This document shows positions 1 through 7,398 of a stretch of DNA of 11,347 nucleotides, piece by piece. The first letter of the stretch is position 1. Each line of letters begins with the position of its first letter. The notes beneath the pieces were generated by a model. That model was not told the DNA's origin. It worked only from the letters and a program-made list of their open reading frames with translations, and did not search any database. A program made the translations under genes and the position numbers. Origin of the DNA: Alphaproteobacteria bacterium (GTDB lineage Bacteria > Pseudomonadota > Alphaproteobacteria > UBA6615); contig JABDJY010000100.1 of the NCBI GenBank assembly GCA_013003285.1, forward strand, positions 1 to 11,347, written 5' to 3'.

Positions 1-1
1 G

Positions 2-484
2 CTCGGGGCGCTGGCAAAAGCCAAACGCGACGGGCTGGCGCGCCATATCGGCGTGTCGAACTTCACGATTGCGCTGCTCGACGAGGCGGTCAAAATCTGC
101 CCCGAGCCGCTGGTCACCAACCAGATCGAGTATCACGCCTATATCCGCCAAGACAGGCTGATCGCGGCCTGCAAGCGCCACGGACTGCTCGTCACCTGCC
201 ACGTGCCGCTGGCCCGCGGCACCTTGCTCGACGATCCGGTGATCGTCGCGGTCGCGGCGGCGCATGGCAAGACGGCCGCGCAGGTGGCGCTGCGCTGGCT
301 GGTCCAGCAGCCCGATGTCGCGGTGGTGCCGCGCGCGCTCAATTTCACCGAGATCGAGGAGAATATCGGTCTATTCGATTTCAGCCTCAGCGATGGTGAG
401 ATGGAGAATATCGGCACCCTGCGTGACAAAAATCACCGTCTCGTCGATCCCGAAGTTCGCCGGCCGGTTTGGGACGAGGGCTGA
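2..484 (+). CDS. Aldo/keto reductase, C-terminal part (5' end outside window)
   Basis: NAD(P)H-dependent carbonyl reductase of the AKR superfamily, a cytosolic TIM barrel. The frame is open from the left edge, so the N-terminal half with the catalytic Asp/Tyr/Lys is not visible. What is seen: the strand-6 motif GVSNF near the start, then the substrate/cofactor segment NQIEYHAY, then the C-terminal nicotinamide cofactor region RWLVQQPDVAVVPRA followed by NFTEIEENIGLFDFSLS, which is the usual order in this family. The canonical 'IPKS' cofactor motif reads VPRA here, a conservative change. The GTG at 53 lies inside the GVSNF motif and is not a true start. The substrate cannot be told. It is 127 nt upstream of the molybdenum hydroxylase genes and on the same strand, so it may or may not be cotranscribed with them. 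Confidence 0.9.
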   Translation, partial: LGALAKAKRDGLARHIGVSNFTIALLDEAVKICPEPLVTNQIEYHAYIRQDRLIAACKRHGLLVTCHVPLARGTLLDDPVIVAVAAAHGKTAAQVALRWLVQQPDVAVVPRALNFTEIEENIGLFDFSLSDGEMENIGTLRDKNHRLVDPEVRRPVWDEG

Positions 485-594
485 CGCGGCGGCCCCCCGA
501 TGCGGCCGCGATGGTGACGGAGGATTAGGACCTGTAAGTCTTCATGTTATTATTCGCCCCAGTGAGATATTGGGGTGGCGGCAAAAAATTTGTC

Positions 595-600
595 AGAAGG
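595..600 (+). promoter_or_regulatory. Ribosome binding site fixing the start of the large subunit gene
   Basis: AGAAGG lies 11 nt before the ATG at 612. The reading frame is open much further upstream (to 264) across the end of the aldo/keto reductase gene, but family homology begins only at the ATG at 612 (MGMRYFGTSVQR). This site supports that start. Confidence 0.55.
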
Positions 601-611
601 GAAACGTTAGA

Positions 612-2963
612 ATGGGCATGCGCTATTTCGGAACTTCGGTCCAACGCCAGGAGGACAAAAAGTTCCTCATGGGCCAGGGACGATATGTCGATGATATTGA
701 GTTTGTCGGCATGCTGCATGGCGCATTCCTACGGGCCGACATTGCCCACGCCAAGATCAATGGTATCGATACCAGTGCGGCGCGCGAAATTCCGGGGGTT
801 CATGCGGTCTATACCTTGGACGATTTGGGCGACCCCTATCCCAACAAGCCGATGACGACGGCCTATGCCTCGCCCCTTTTGAAGCAGACCATATGCCAAC
901 ATCTGCTGGCCAAGGATGAAGTTTGCTTTGTCGGCCAGACCGTCGCGCTGGTTGTCGCCGAAAGCCGCCACATCGCCGAGGATGCCCTCTCGCGCATCGT
1001 GGTCGACTATGAACCCTTGCCCGCCGTGGCGGACTGTCGCAACGCCCTCGACGCCGATGCGCCGGCAACGCATTTGGGTTTGGACAGTAATCTGGTTGGC
1101 AATTTCTATGGCAAATTCGGCGATATCGACGCCGCCTTCGCTGAGGCGAGCCATACCTTCAAGGTCGATTTCCATGAACATCGCGGCGGCGGCCACGCCA
1201 CGGAATGCCGCAATATCATCGCCAATTATGATGCGGGCAAAGATGAAACCACCGTCTACCTCACCACCCAGGCGCCGTTTTTGATCCGCCGGCTGATGGC
1301 GCGCTATTTCGAGGAAGACGAAAGCAAGATCCGCGTTATTTGTCCCGATGTCGGCGGCGGCTTCGGCCCCAAGAACGGGCCCTATGCCGAGGAGTTCGTG
1401 TTGGCGATCGTCTCGAAACAATTGCAGCGGCCGGTCAAATGGATCGAGGACCGCCGCGAGAATTTCGTGGCGACCAACCAGCAGGGCGACCAGATGTGGC
1501 ATATGGAAATCGCCTGCGAAGACGATGGCAAAATCTTGGGTGCGCGCGGACGGGTCATCCACGACATGGGTGCCTATGTGCCTTACGGTTTGCTTCTACC
1601 CGCCACCAGCGTATTTCCCTTGCCCGGCCCCTATGCGCTCCCCGCTTTGGATGTGACGCTGGACGCGGTGTTTACCAATAAGACATGTACCTCGCCGGTT
1701 CGCGGCGCCGGACGGCCCAATGCGGCCTATGCCATGGAACGGTTAATCGAGACCGTGGCGCGCGGGCTTAAGCTCGATCCCGCCGATGTCAGGCGGCGCA
1801 ATTTCGTCCGTAAAGACCAGTTTCCCTATACCACCGGCGGCACCTTGCCGAGCGGCGATCCGGCGGTCTACGACAGCGGAGATTTTCACAGCTTGCTCGA
1901 TATGGCGCTCGAAAATGCCGGCTATGAGGACTTCAAGGAGCGCCAGGCCGCTGCCCGCCAGGAAGGCCGCTATTTGGGCATGGGCATTTCCTCCTGCATC
2001 GAGGATACCGGCTTTGGCCCCTATGAAGGGGTCAAGGTGAAGGTGCAACCCAGCGGCAAGGTCCTTCTACAAACCGGCGCGGCGAGCCAGGGCCAGGGTC
2101 ACCAGACCGTATTTTCCCAGATTGTCGCCGAGGAGCTCGGTGTCGATATCGATTCCATCGTCTATCAGTCCGCCGACACCGGAACCGTCCCCCATGGCGT
2201 GGCCACGGCGGGCAGCCGAGTGACAGCCAATGCCGGGCCGGCGTCCCAAGCCGCCGCGCGGCTGGTCCGTAAAAAAGCCCTCAAACTCGCCGCCGAAGTG
2301 TTGGAAATCGACGAAGACGATCTCGAAATCGAAGACGGAATCGTGCGCGCCACGGCGCAATCCGGCCGCAATGTGAATATTTCCCTGGGCGATTTGTCGT
2401 TCAAACTGACCCCCCTGATGAACGGCAAGGTGCCGGATGGTTTCGAGCCGGAACTCGAGGCCACGTCGTTTACCTCGTCGACCGGGGTGCCCCATGCCAG
2501 CGGGTCGAGCGTGGCGGAGGTCGAGGTCGATGTGGAAACCGGCGAGGTCAAACTGGTCAATTACGTGATCGCCCATGATTGCGGAAAGATGATCAACCCC
2601 ATGCTGGTCGACGGCCAGATCATCGGCGGGGTCGTGCACGGCATCGGCAATGCCCTGTTCGAACGGATGGTCTATGACGAGAACGCGCAGCCCATGTCGA
2701 TGAACTATGGAGAGTATCTGTTGCCGATCGCGACCGAAATGCCGCCGTTCGAGGTGCTGCACCAGGAAACGCCGTCGCCCCACAACGAACTTGGCGTCAA
2801 AGGCGCCGGCGAGGGCGGCACCATCCCGGCGGCCAATGCGATCATCGCCGCCATCGAGAACGCGCTCGAGCCATTTGGCGTCGTGGTCAACGATCATCCG
2901 GTCGACCCGCAGCGCATTTGCGAGTTGCTCGACGAGGCGCAAGCCCGGTCAGGCGCCGCGTGA
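612..2963 (+). CDS. Molybdenum hydroxylase large subunit (xanthine dehydrogenase/CoxL family, form II-like)
   Basis: Mo-cofactor-binding catalytic subunit of a three-subunit hydroxylase that inserts water-derived oxygen into a substrate and passes electrons to FeS and FAD subunits. The protein has 783 residues, a normal length for the family. The a/b hammerhead domain is at about residues 15-130 (GQGRYVDDI, LRADIAHAKI). The Mo-binding domains follow, with GGGFG, the active-site loop VRGAGRPNAAY starting at residue 363, and GVKGAGEGG containing the expected catalytic Glu at residue 734. The loop is RGAGR, as in form II CoxL-like proteins, and not the Cys-containing AYRCSFR of true aerobic CO dehydrogenase. 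The substrate is therefore unknown; purines, N-heterocycles, aldehydes or aromatic acids are all possible. The gene is first in an L-M-S set with the next two genes. No N-terminal signal peptide is seen, so the protein is probably cytoplasmic. Confidence 0.93.
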   Translation: MGMRYFGTSVQRQEDKKFLMGQGRYVDDIEFVGMLHGAFLRADIAHAKINGIDTSAAREIPGVHAVYTLDDLGDPYPNKPMTTAYASPLLKQTICQHLLAKDEVCFVGQTVALVVAESRHIAEDALSRIVVDYEPLPAVADCRNALDADAPATHLGLDSNLVGNFYGKFGDIDAAFAEASHTFKVDFHEHRGGGHATECRNIIANYDAGKDETTVYLTTQAPFLIRRLMARYFEEDESKIRVICPDVGGGFGPKNGPYAEEFVLAIVSKQLQRPVKWIEDRRENFVATNQQGDQMWHMEIACEDDGKILGARGRVIHDMGAYVPYGLLLPATSVFPLPGPYALPALDVTLDAVFTNKTCTSPVRGAGRPNAAYAMERLIETVARGLKLDPADVRRRNFVRKDQFPYTTGGTLPSGDPAVYDSGDFHSLLDMALENAGYEDFKERQAAARQEGRYLGMGISSCIEDTGFGPYEGVKVKVQPSGKVLLQTGAASQGQGHQTVFSQIVAEELGVDIDSIVYQSADTGTVPHGVATAGSRVTANAGPASQAAARLVRKKALKLAAEVLEIDEDDLEIEDGIVRATAQSGRNVNISLGDLSFKLTPLMNGKVPDGFEPELEATSFTSSTGVPHASGSSVAEVEVDVETGEVKLVNYVIAHDCGKMINPMLVDGQIIGGVVHGIGNALFERMVYDENAQPMSMNYGEYLLPIATEMPPFEVLHQETPSPHNELGVKGAGEGGTIPAANAIIAAIENALEPFGVVVNDHPVDPQRICELLDEAQARSGAA

Positions 2964-3019
2964 GACGCCAAGATCAAGGCTGGTTTAATTCATCAACGCA
3001 GTAATTATCGGTAGGTTTC

Positions 3020-3883
3020 ATGAAACCCGGACGCTTCACGTATCACGACCCCACCACCATCGACGAGCTCACCGGGCTTTTGGCCTCGCTCGAAGACGTA
3101 AAGTTTTTGGCCGGCGGTCAATCCTTGATGCCCATGCTCAACATGCGGTTCACCCAACCCGATCATCTGGTCGACCTCAACGGCATCGACGGGCTGGCCG
3201 GGATCGCCCTGAACGGAGCGGCGTTGGAGATCGGCGCCATGACCCGCCAGGCGACGCTTATGAAAAGCGGCGAGATCGCCGAACATCTGCCGGTGATGCA
3301 GGCGGCGTTGCATTGGGTGGGTCACTTTCAGACGCGCTACCGCGGGACCATCGGCGGCTCGCTCTGCCACCTCGACCCCTCGGCGGAACTTCCCCTGATC
3401 GCCCTGCTTTGCGACGCGGAATTGACAGTGGTCGGCCCCGAGGGCGAGCGTTCGGTGGCCATGGGCGACTGGCCGCTGGCCTATATGATGCCCAACCTTT
3501 CCGAACAGGAAATTCTGAAGTTGATCAGCATTACGCCCTGGGGCGGCCATCATGGGTTCGCCTTCGAGGAAATCTCCCGGCGGCGCGGCGACTTTGCGAT
3601 TGTCGGCGTCGGCTGCCAACTCGCCGTCGAAAACGGATCGATTACCAAGGCCGCGATTGCCATCGGTGGCGCCGATCAAGTGCCTTATCGCCTGAGCGAG
3701 GCCGAGGCGGCCCTCATCGGTCAGCCGGCCAGCGAGGAGACCTTCGCGGCGGCCGGTGAGGTCGCCCGGCAGAAAGACGCCATGTCCGATGCCTATATCA
3801 CCGCGGCCTATCGCCAACGCCTGGCCAATGTTTTAACCAAGCGCACGCTCGCCGCCGCGGCCCAGCGCGCTACTGGGGAGTAA
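3020..3883 (+). CDS. Molybdenum hydroxylase FAD-binding medium subunit (CoxM family)
   Basis: FAD subunit of 287 residues that accepts electrons from the [2Fe-2S] subunit and hands them to an external acceptor. The two FAD-binding signatures of the CoxM/XdhB fold are present: AGGQS at residues 31-35 and TIGGSLCHLDPSAELP starting at residue 110. The C-terminal domain (about 175-280) matches the CO dehydrogenase flavoprotein C-terminal domain, with FEEISRRRGDFAIV. The start has a modest Shine-Dalgarno-like GGTAGG 4 nt upstream. It begins 56 nt after the large subunit gene and ends 6 nt before the small subunit gene, so the three are almost certainly one transcription unit. Confidence 0.93.
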   Translation: MKPGRFTYHDPTTIDELTGLLASLEDVKFLAGGQSLMPMLNMRFTQPDHLVDLNGIDGLAGIALNGAALEIGAMTRQATLMKSGEIAEHLPVMQAALHWVGHFQTRYRGTIGGSLCHLDPSAELPLIALLCDAELTVVGPEGERSVAMGDWPLAYMMPNLSEQEILKLISITPWGGHHGFAFEEISRRRGDFAIVGVGCQLAVENGSITKAAIAIGGADQVPYRLSEAEAALIGQPASEETFAAAGEVARQKDAMSDAYITAAYRQRLANVLTKRTLAAAAQRATGE

Positions 3884-3889
3884 GGATTT

Positions 3890-4384
3890 ATGAGCGAGCA
3901 ACTAAAAGATACCCGCGACATCACCGTGACGGTGAACGGTAAGAGCTACCAGGAGGCCGTTGAAACCCGGCTCCATCTGGCGGATTTCCTGCGCCTCCAA
4001 CTCAAGCTCACCGGCACCCATTTGGGCTGCGAGCATGGGGTGTGCGGCGCCTGCACCATCCTGGTCGATGGCGAGGCCGTGCGCTCGTGCCTGATGTTGG
4101 CGGTGCAGGCCAATGGCCGCGAGGTCACCACTATCGAAGGGCTGGCCGACGGCGAAGAACTATCTCCGATCCAGGAGGCCTTCAGTGAACATCACGCCCT
4201 GCAGTGCGGCTTCTGCACCTCGGGGATGATCATGTCGTTGACCGCGTTCATCGAGGAAAATCCGGGTGCCGATGAAGCGGCGATCCGCGAAGCCATTTCC
4301 GGCAATATCTGCCGCTGCACCGGCTATCAGTCGATCGTCGCGGCCGGCGTCGCCGTCGCCGCCAAACAGGCCGGCGGTTCATGA
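3890..4384 (+). CDS. Molybdenum hydroxylase [2Fe-2S] small subunit (CoxS family)
   Basis: Iron-sulfur subunit of 164 residues that relays electrons from molybdenum to FAD. The N-terminal plant-type ferredoxin domain has its cluster ligands at C47, C52, C55 and C67 (GCEHGVCGACTI). The C-terminal helical [2Fe-2S]-binding domain has C106, C109, C141 and C143 (CGFCTSGM, NICRCTGY). All eight expected cysteines are present, so the subunit looks functional. The stop codon of the medium subunit gene overlaps the strong ribosome binding region (GGGGAG and AAGGA before the ATG), suggesting coupled translation. Confidence 0.95.
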   Translation: MSEQLKDTRDITVTVNGKSYQEAVETRLHLADFLRLQLKLTGTHLGCEHGVCGACTILVDGEAVRSCLMLAVQANGREVTTIEGLADGEELSPIQEAFSEHHALQCGFCTSGMIMSLTAFIEENPGADEAAIREAISGNICRCTGYQSIVAAGVAVAAKQAGGS

Positions 4385-4463
4385 GCGCGCGGCCTTACGC
4401 GTAGCCAGAAACGGGTATGCGCTGGGTTTTGAATAATAGTTAGTTCAGCGAAAAGGTTTTCAA

Positions 4464-4766
4464 ATGCAGATAGTGATGGTTGAGTTCGCGGTCGGGTCCG
4501 ATCGTGTCGATGCTTGTGTTGCCGCGGTTACAGAGGCCACCAATACCCTCGTCGCGCCGCAGCCGGCGTTCCAGGGCGCCACGATCCATCGCGAAGATGC
4601 GACCGGCACCGTTTGGAATGTCATGCGATGGGACAGCCATCAGGATTTTATTGATTTTCGCGACGGCAACGCCGAACGCATTGGCGCCCTGCTCGGTGAA
4701 TTCGGCCCCAACGGCCATATGCTGGATGTCGCGGCGGCGGTGGAGCCTAAAGGTGCGTCGGCCTGA
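4464..4766 (+). CDS. ABM-domain (antibiotic biosynthesis monooxygenase-type) small protein
   Basis: A 100-residue protein with the pattern of a ferredoxin-like dimeric alpha/beta barrel of the ABM family: an N-terminal beta strand (MQIVMVEFAV), a helix, the mid-strand FQGATIHREDATGTVWNVMRWDS, then a helix rich in D, F and R (about 59-72). Members include YgiN-type quinol monooxygenases and cofactor-free oxygenases, but many have no proven activity. The start is supported by AAAAGG 7 nt upstream. It begins 79 nt after the small subunit gene and 42 nt before the next gene. The position in a catabolic cluster suggests work on a quinone-like or polycyclic intermediate; this is inference. Confidence 0.72.
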   Translation: MQIVMVEFAVGSDRVDACVAAVTEATNTLVAPQPAFQGATIHREDATGTVWNVMRWDSHQDFIDFRDGNAERIGALLGEFGPNGHMLDVAAAVEPKGASA

Positions 4767-4808
4767 TGCTGGTGTAGAAAACGCGTTCTATAGTAATAGA
4801 GGAATTTT

Positions 4809-5408
4809 ATGGACGATATATCGATGGCGGGTGATCACACCTGTCTGGTGCCCTTGGTCACCGACGAAGACTTTTCACCGGCTTTTAAGAAGTCCGCCGA
4901 ACGCGTTGCCAAGCGTGTTGGCATGACCGCGAACAATGTGCGGGCCATGGCCAACTCGCCGGAACTGGGCGCCACCATGCGCCAATTCCTCGACGATGTT
5001 TGGGACCATGGCGATCTGCCGAAACCGTTGAAAGCGCTGATCCGCCACAAGGTCTCCAATATCAACGCCTGTTTATATTGTTCGGCGCATCAGGTCCGCG
5101 TCATGGTCAGCCAGGGGGTCGAGCAAGAGAAGATCGACAATATGCACGATTACCGGACCCACCCGGCGTTTTCAGAGAAAGAACGGGCGATCCTTGCCTA
5201 TGCCGAGGCGCTGACGATCGATGCGGGAAATATCCCCGACGATGTCATGGCGGGGTTTGCAGAATCGCTGACCGCGCAAGAACGCGTCGAAGTCACCATT
5301 GTCGCCGCCGCCATGGGGCTGTTGAACAAGCTGAACGATGGTCTGCGGGTGCCCCTGGAACAGCCGATGCTGGAAATCGCGCGCACCATTTCATTCGATA
5401 AGAATTGA
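4809..5408 (+). CDS. Carboxymuconolactone decarboxylase/AhpD-like family protein with CxxCxxH motif
   Basis: A helical protein of 199 residues. The CMD domain covers about residues 45-140, with the redox motif CLYCSAH (C88, C91, H94) in the usual place. This thiol pair is typical of alkylhydroperoxidase (AhpD)-like members; classical PcaC-type decarboxylases lack it, so a peroxidase or thiol-redox role fits better than lactone decarboxylation. The conserved helix FSEKERAILAYAEALT follows the motif. A strong ribosome binding site (AGAGGA, 5 nt before ATG) fixes the start. The TGA stop overlaps a possible TTG start of the hydrolase gene downstream. The physiological partner and substrate are unknown. 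Confidence 0.85.
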   Translation: MDDISMAGDHTCLVPLVTDEDFSPAFKKSAERVAKRVGMTANNVRAMANSPELGATMRQFLDDVWDHGDLPKPLKALIRHKVSNINACLYCSAHQVRVMVSQGVEQEKIDNMHDYRTHPAFSEKERAILAYAEALTIDAGNIPDDVMAGFAESLTAQERVEVTIVAAAMGLLNKLNDGLRVPLEQPMLEIARTISFDKN

Positions 5409-5416
5409 GATTGGAT

Positions 5417-6226
5417 ATGGCGCGTATCGATATTGGACACATCACGCTCAACTGTGCCGACCAAGGCGAGGGGCCGGCCTTTATATTCATCCCCGGACTT
5501 GTTGGTTTGCATGATGCCTGGTCGTTTCAGCTCAGCCATTTCGCACAGCACTATCGCTGCGTCACCTTCGACCATCGCGGCACCGGCGAGAGCGATAAGC
5601 CGACCGGCCCCGGCGCCTATTCGACCCAAGCCATCGCCGACGATGTTATCGCGCTGATGGATACGCTGGGAATCGACAAGGCGCATATTGCCGGCACCTC
5701 GACCGGCGGATGCATCCTGCAAAATCTGGCGCTCGACCATCCAGAGCGCGTGCGCGCTTGTATCTTCAACAACACTTGGATCACCGCCGATGAATTCATC
5801 AGGCGCGTTGCGATCACCCGAAAGCGCATGGCGGAATCTTACGGGGCGGAAGAATATGTAAAAGTGTCGTCGATGTTTACGTCGGGCGCCCACCAGTTCC
5901 GCCACAATCTGGACGCCGTGATGGAGCTCGAACGCCGGGCGCTGGAGACGGTCGGGCCGGTCGAAATTCTTGCCGCCCGAATAGATATGATGCTGGCGCA
6001 CGACCGCAGCGACGAGATCGCCCGTATCGACAAACCGTCCCTGGTTATCGGCACCGTCGATGATGCCACAATTCCATATTATTTTGCCGAGGATTTGCAC
6101 GCCGCCATCGCCGGCTCCGAAATGATGACGTTCGACGATGGCGGGCATTATTCCTACCGGCGCCACCCCGACACGTGGAACAGTTCGGTGGGGGCGTTTC
6201 TCACCAAGGCGGAAGCACTTGTTTGA
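5417..6226 (+). CDS. Alpha/beta hydrolase (enol-lactonase/esterase-like)
   Basis: A 269-residue alpha/beta-hydrolase-fold enzyme, probably a cytoplasmic serine hydrolase of an ester, lactone or C-C bond. Visible are the oxyanion-hole region IPGLVGLHDAW, DHRGTGESDKP, the nucleophile elbow AGTSTGG with Ser at about residue 95, a late Asp in IGTVDDATIP, and the catalytic His in DDGGHYSYRRHP. The full triad is therefore present. The overall pattern resembles 3-oxoadipate enol-lactonase and related catabolic hydrolases, but the substrate cannot be named. The chosen start is ATG 5417. A TTG at 5405 would add four residues and overlap the upstream stop by 4 nt (TTGA), so coupled initiation there is possible. 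Neither start has a strong Shine-Dalgarno sequence. Confidence 0.88.
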   Translation: MARIDIGHITLNCADQGEGPAFIFIPGLVGLHDAWSFQLSHFAQHYRCVTFDHRGTGESDKPTGPGAYSTQAIADDVIALMDTLGIDKAHIAGTSTGGCILQNLALDHPERVRACIFNNTWITADEFIRRVAITRKRMAESYGAEEYVKVSSMFTSGAHQFRHNLDAVMELERRALETVGPVEILAARIDMMLAHDRSDEIARIDKPSLVIGTVDDATIPYYFAEDLHAAIAGSEMMTFDDGGHYSYRRHPDTWNSSVGAFLTKAEALV

Positions 6227-6269
6227 ATAAAGGGCCCATCAGGGGCCGCTTGATAGTTGGAGGAATATT

Positions 6270-6563
6270 ATGGCGAAAGCATATTGGATCGCCGCATACC
6301 GTGAAATTCACGATGAGACGAAGCTGGCGGCTTATCTAAAACTGGCCGGACCGGCAATCGAAGCCGCCGGCGCGAAGTTCTTGGCGCGGGGACCGGCCGC
6401 GAAGGTCTACGAAGCGGGCGTTCTACAACGGACGACCGTAGTCGAGTTTGAATCGCTGGATGCCGCGATCGCGCTGCACGATAGTCCAGAATATCAGGCG
6501 GCCCTGAAGGAACTGGGCGATGGCGTCACGCGTGACTTACGCCTCGTCGAGGCTATCGACTGA
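6270..6563 (+). CDS. DUF1330 family protein
   Basis: A 97-residue protein matching the DUF1330 pattern along its length: AYWIAAYREIHDE at the N terminus, a helix to AGAKFLARG, then VYEAG, TTVVEFESLDAAIALHDS and PEYQAALKEL. The family has a ferredoxin-like dimeric alpha/beta barrel fold related to ABM proteins and has no agreed function. A strong ribosome binding site (GGAGGA, 5 nt before ATG) fixes the start. It is the last gene of the plus-strand cluster, 43 nt after the hydrolase, and converges with the minus-strand lipid operon. Co-location with the hydroxylase and the ABM protein suggests an accessory role in the same pathway. Confidence 0.85.
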   Translation: MAKAYWIAAYREIHDETKLAAYLKLAGPAIEAAGAKFLARGPAAKVYEAGVLQRTTVVEFESLDAAIALHDSPEYQAALKELGDGVTRDLRLVEAID

Positions 6564-6606
6564 CGCTTCCCGGCTCAACGCCGCCGCCGTTGGTGATAGG
6601 TGATTT

Positions 6607-6651
6607 CGGCAGTTTTGACCCAAAGCCGGCCTGAGCCAAAAACTTTTGCCG
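6607..6651 (+). terminator. Possible weak terminator after the plus-strand cluster
   Basis: Imperfect inverted repeat: CGGCA (6607-6611) and TTTTG (6613-6617) can pair with CAAAA (6637-6641) and TGCCG (6647-6651), with an asymmetric internal loop. It is followed by T-rich TTATTCTATT. It lies 44 nt after the DUF1330 stop, where a terminator is expected between convergent operons. The long, interrupted stem makes this a tentative call. Confidence 0.25.
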
Positions 6652-6656
6652 TTATT

Positions 6657-6764
6657 CTATTCGCGCGATTCGCCTCCCCAACGCGCTAAGCCGAGCCATT
6701 CCATGATATTCGCCTTGTAGAGTTTATCTCCAGGCTTCAGATCGCGCAGCTTGGTGTCAGGTAG
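6657..6764 (-). pseudogene. Possible remnant of a P4-type tyrosine integrase (N-terminal arm-binding domain)
   Basis: On the minus strand, in a different frame from the phosphatidyltransferase gene and overlapping its last codons, the sequence from 6764 reads LPDTKLRDLKPGDKLYK. This closely resembles the start of integrases with the DUF4102/arm DNA-binding domain, which typically read like L-T-D-T-K-[IL]-R-x-L-K-P-x-D-K-x-Y-K before a D-x-x-G-[LM]-Y motif. Similarity stops right there: the frame continues as ANIMEWLGLARWGGESRE and ends at TAG (6659-6657). The codon where the start Met would be is AAG, and no catalytic domain follows. I read this as a short broken end of an integrase gene. The match covers only about 17 residues by eye, so chance similarity is not excluded. 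Confidence 0.4.
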
Positions 6765-7398
6765 CTTTGTTATCCCGCCAGGCGTGATAGAAGGAGGTAA
6801 CGTCGACGCGCCAGGCTGGGGAAATGATGGTTATGGCTAATGCTTCGAGATTGGTAAGGGCAGCAAATGCAAGCGCGATGCGCAGGGGCCAGAGCGACCA
6901 ATCGGTGAACAGGCCAATGGCCCCGACCATGATGAGAAACCATCCGATCTTAGCGGCACGCGTGTGGTAGCTCGGCCAGCGTCGATACTTCCAGAAACCC
7001 GCGCCGGTGGAAATCAGGTAGCTGGCAAGGGGCGGAACGACCCAAGCGATTTCAGCACGCAGTGTCTCTCCGTACATCATCACTACCCCGACCAATAGTG
7101 CAGCGTAGAGCGCAGCGTCGGCCCAGCTATCTAATCGTGCCCCGAACACCGAGCGTTGGTTAAACAGGATGGCAAGTTTGCCATCGACCCAGTCGGACAT
7201 TGCGAGCACCAGAAAGATCCAGAGGAATAGCTCGCTTCGATCCAACCAGGCGATACCGATCAGGACGAAGGAACCGGCCAGGCGAATACCACAGATGATG
7301 TTCGGTATGGTGAGCAGCCGATCGGAGATATAGGGGCCAGCAGGCTGGTTCGCCGCCGGGGGAGGCTGTGATTCCTGACCCGTAGGTGTATTCGTCAC
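6757..7398 (-). CDS. CDP-alcohol phosphatidyltransferase (YnbA-like), membrane protein
   Basis: Transfers a phosphatidyl group from CDP-diacylglycerol to an alcohol, releasing CMP, in the inner membrane. The protein has 213 residues. After a proline-rich N terminus comes TIPNIICGIRL, typical of the first membrane helix, then the catalytic motif D69-x2-D72-G73-x2-A76-x9-G86-x3-D90-x3-D94. All four metal-binding Asp residues are present, but the Arg expected after A76 is Ile77. About six hydrophobic segments follow the family layout. The start chosen is GTG 7398. It has GGTGGA 4 nt upstream and overlaps the preceding stop as GTGA, like the other junctions of the operon. A GTG at 7407 would add three residues and has no Shine-Dalgarno sequence. 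The acceptor alcohol (glycerol phosphate, inositol phosphate, serine or other) cannot be read from the sequence. Confidence 0.85.
   Translation of the reverse strand: MTNTPTGQESQPPPAANQPAGPYISDRLLTIPNIICGIRLAGSFVLIGIAWLDRSELFLWIFLVLAMSDWVDGKLAILFNQRSVFGARLDSWADAALYAALLVGVVMMYGETLRAEIAWVVPPLASYLISTGAGFWKYRRWPSYHTRAAKIGWFLIMVGAIGLFTDWSLWPLRIALAFAALTNLEALAITIISPAWRVDVTSFYHAWRDNKAT

Noticed and set aside
264..611. Upstream extension of the large subunit frame
   Set aside because: It overlaps the aldo/keto reductase gene, is Arg/Ser/Trp-rich shadow sequence and has no family similarity; ATG 612 has a ribosome site and the expected N-terminal sequence.
485..611. GC-rich inverted repeats 485-510 and CCCCA/TGGGG at 557-575 as a terminator or riboswitch
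   Set aside because: There is no T-run after the first, the second has only a 5-bp stem, and no known riboswitch pattern is visible; they may be chance in GC-rich DNA.
729..1562. Long minus-strand open frames over the large subunit gene (also 2067-2942)
   Set aside because: Both are antisense shadows of the well-supported molybdenum hydroxylase large subunit and show no protein family pattern.
612..4384. Assignment as aerobic CO dehydrogenase (coxLMS)
   Set aside because: The large subunit has RGAGR and not the Cys-containing AYRCSFR loop that defines true CO dehydrogenase, and the gene order is L-M-S where characterised cox operons have M-S-L.
5198..6166. Minus-strand open frame of 322 codons opposite the CMD and hydrolase genes
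   Set aside because: Both plus-strand genes have complete catalytic motifs; the antisense frame spans the gene boundary and has none.
4809..6226. Assignment of the CMD and hydrolase genes as pcaC and pcaD of the protocatechuate pathway
   Set aside because: The CMD protein has an AhpD-like CxxCxxH motif, and no other protocatechuate genes are present.
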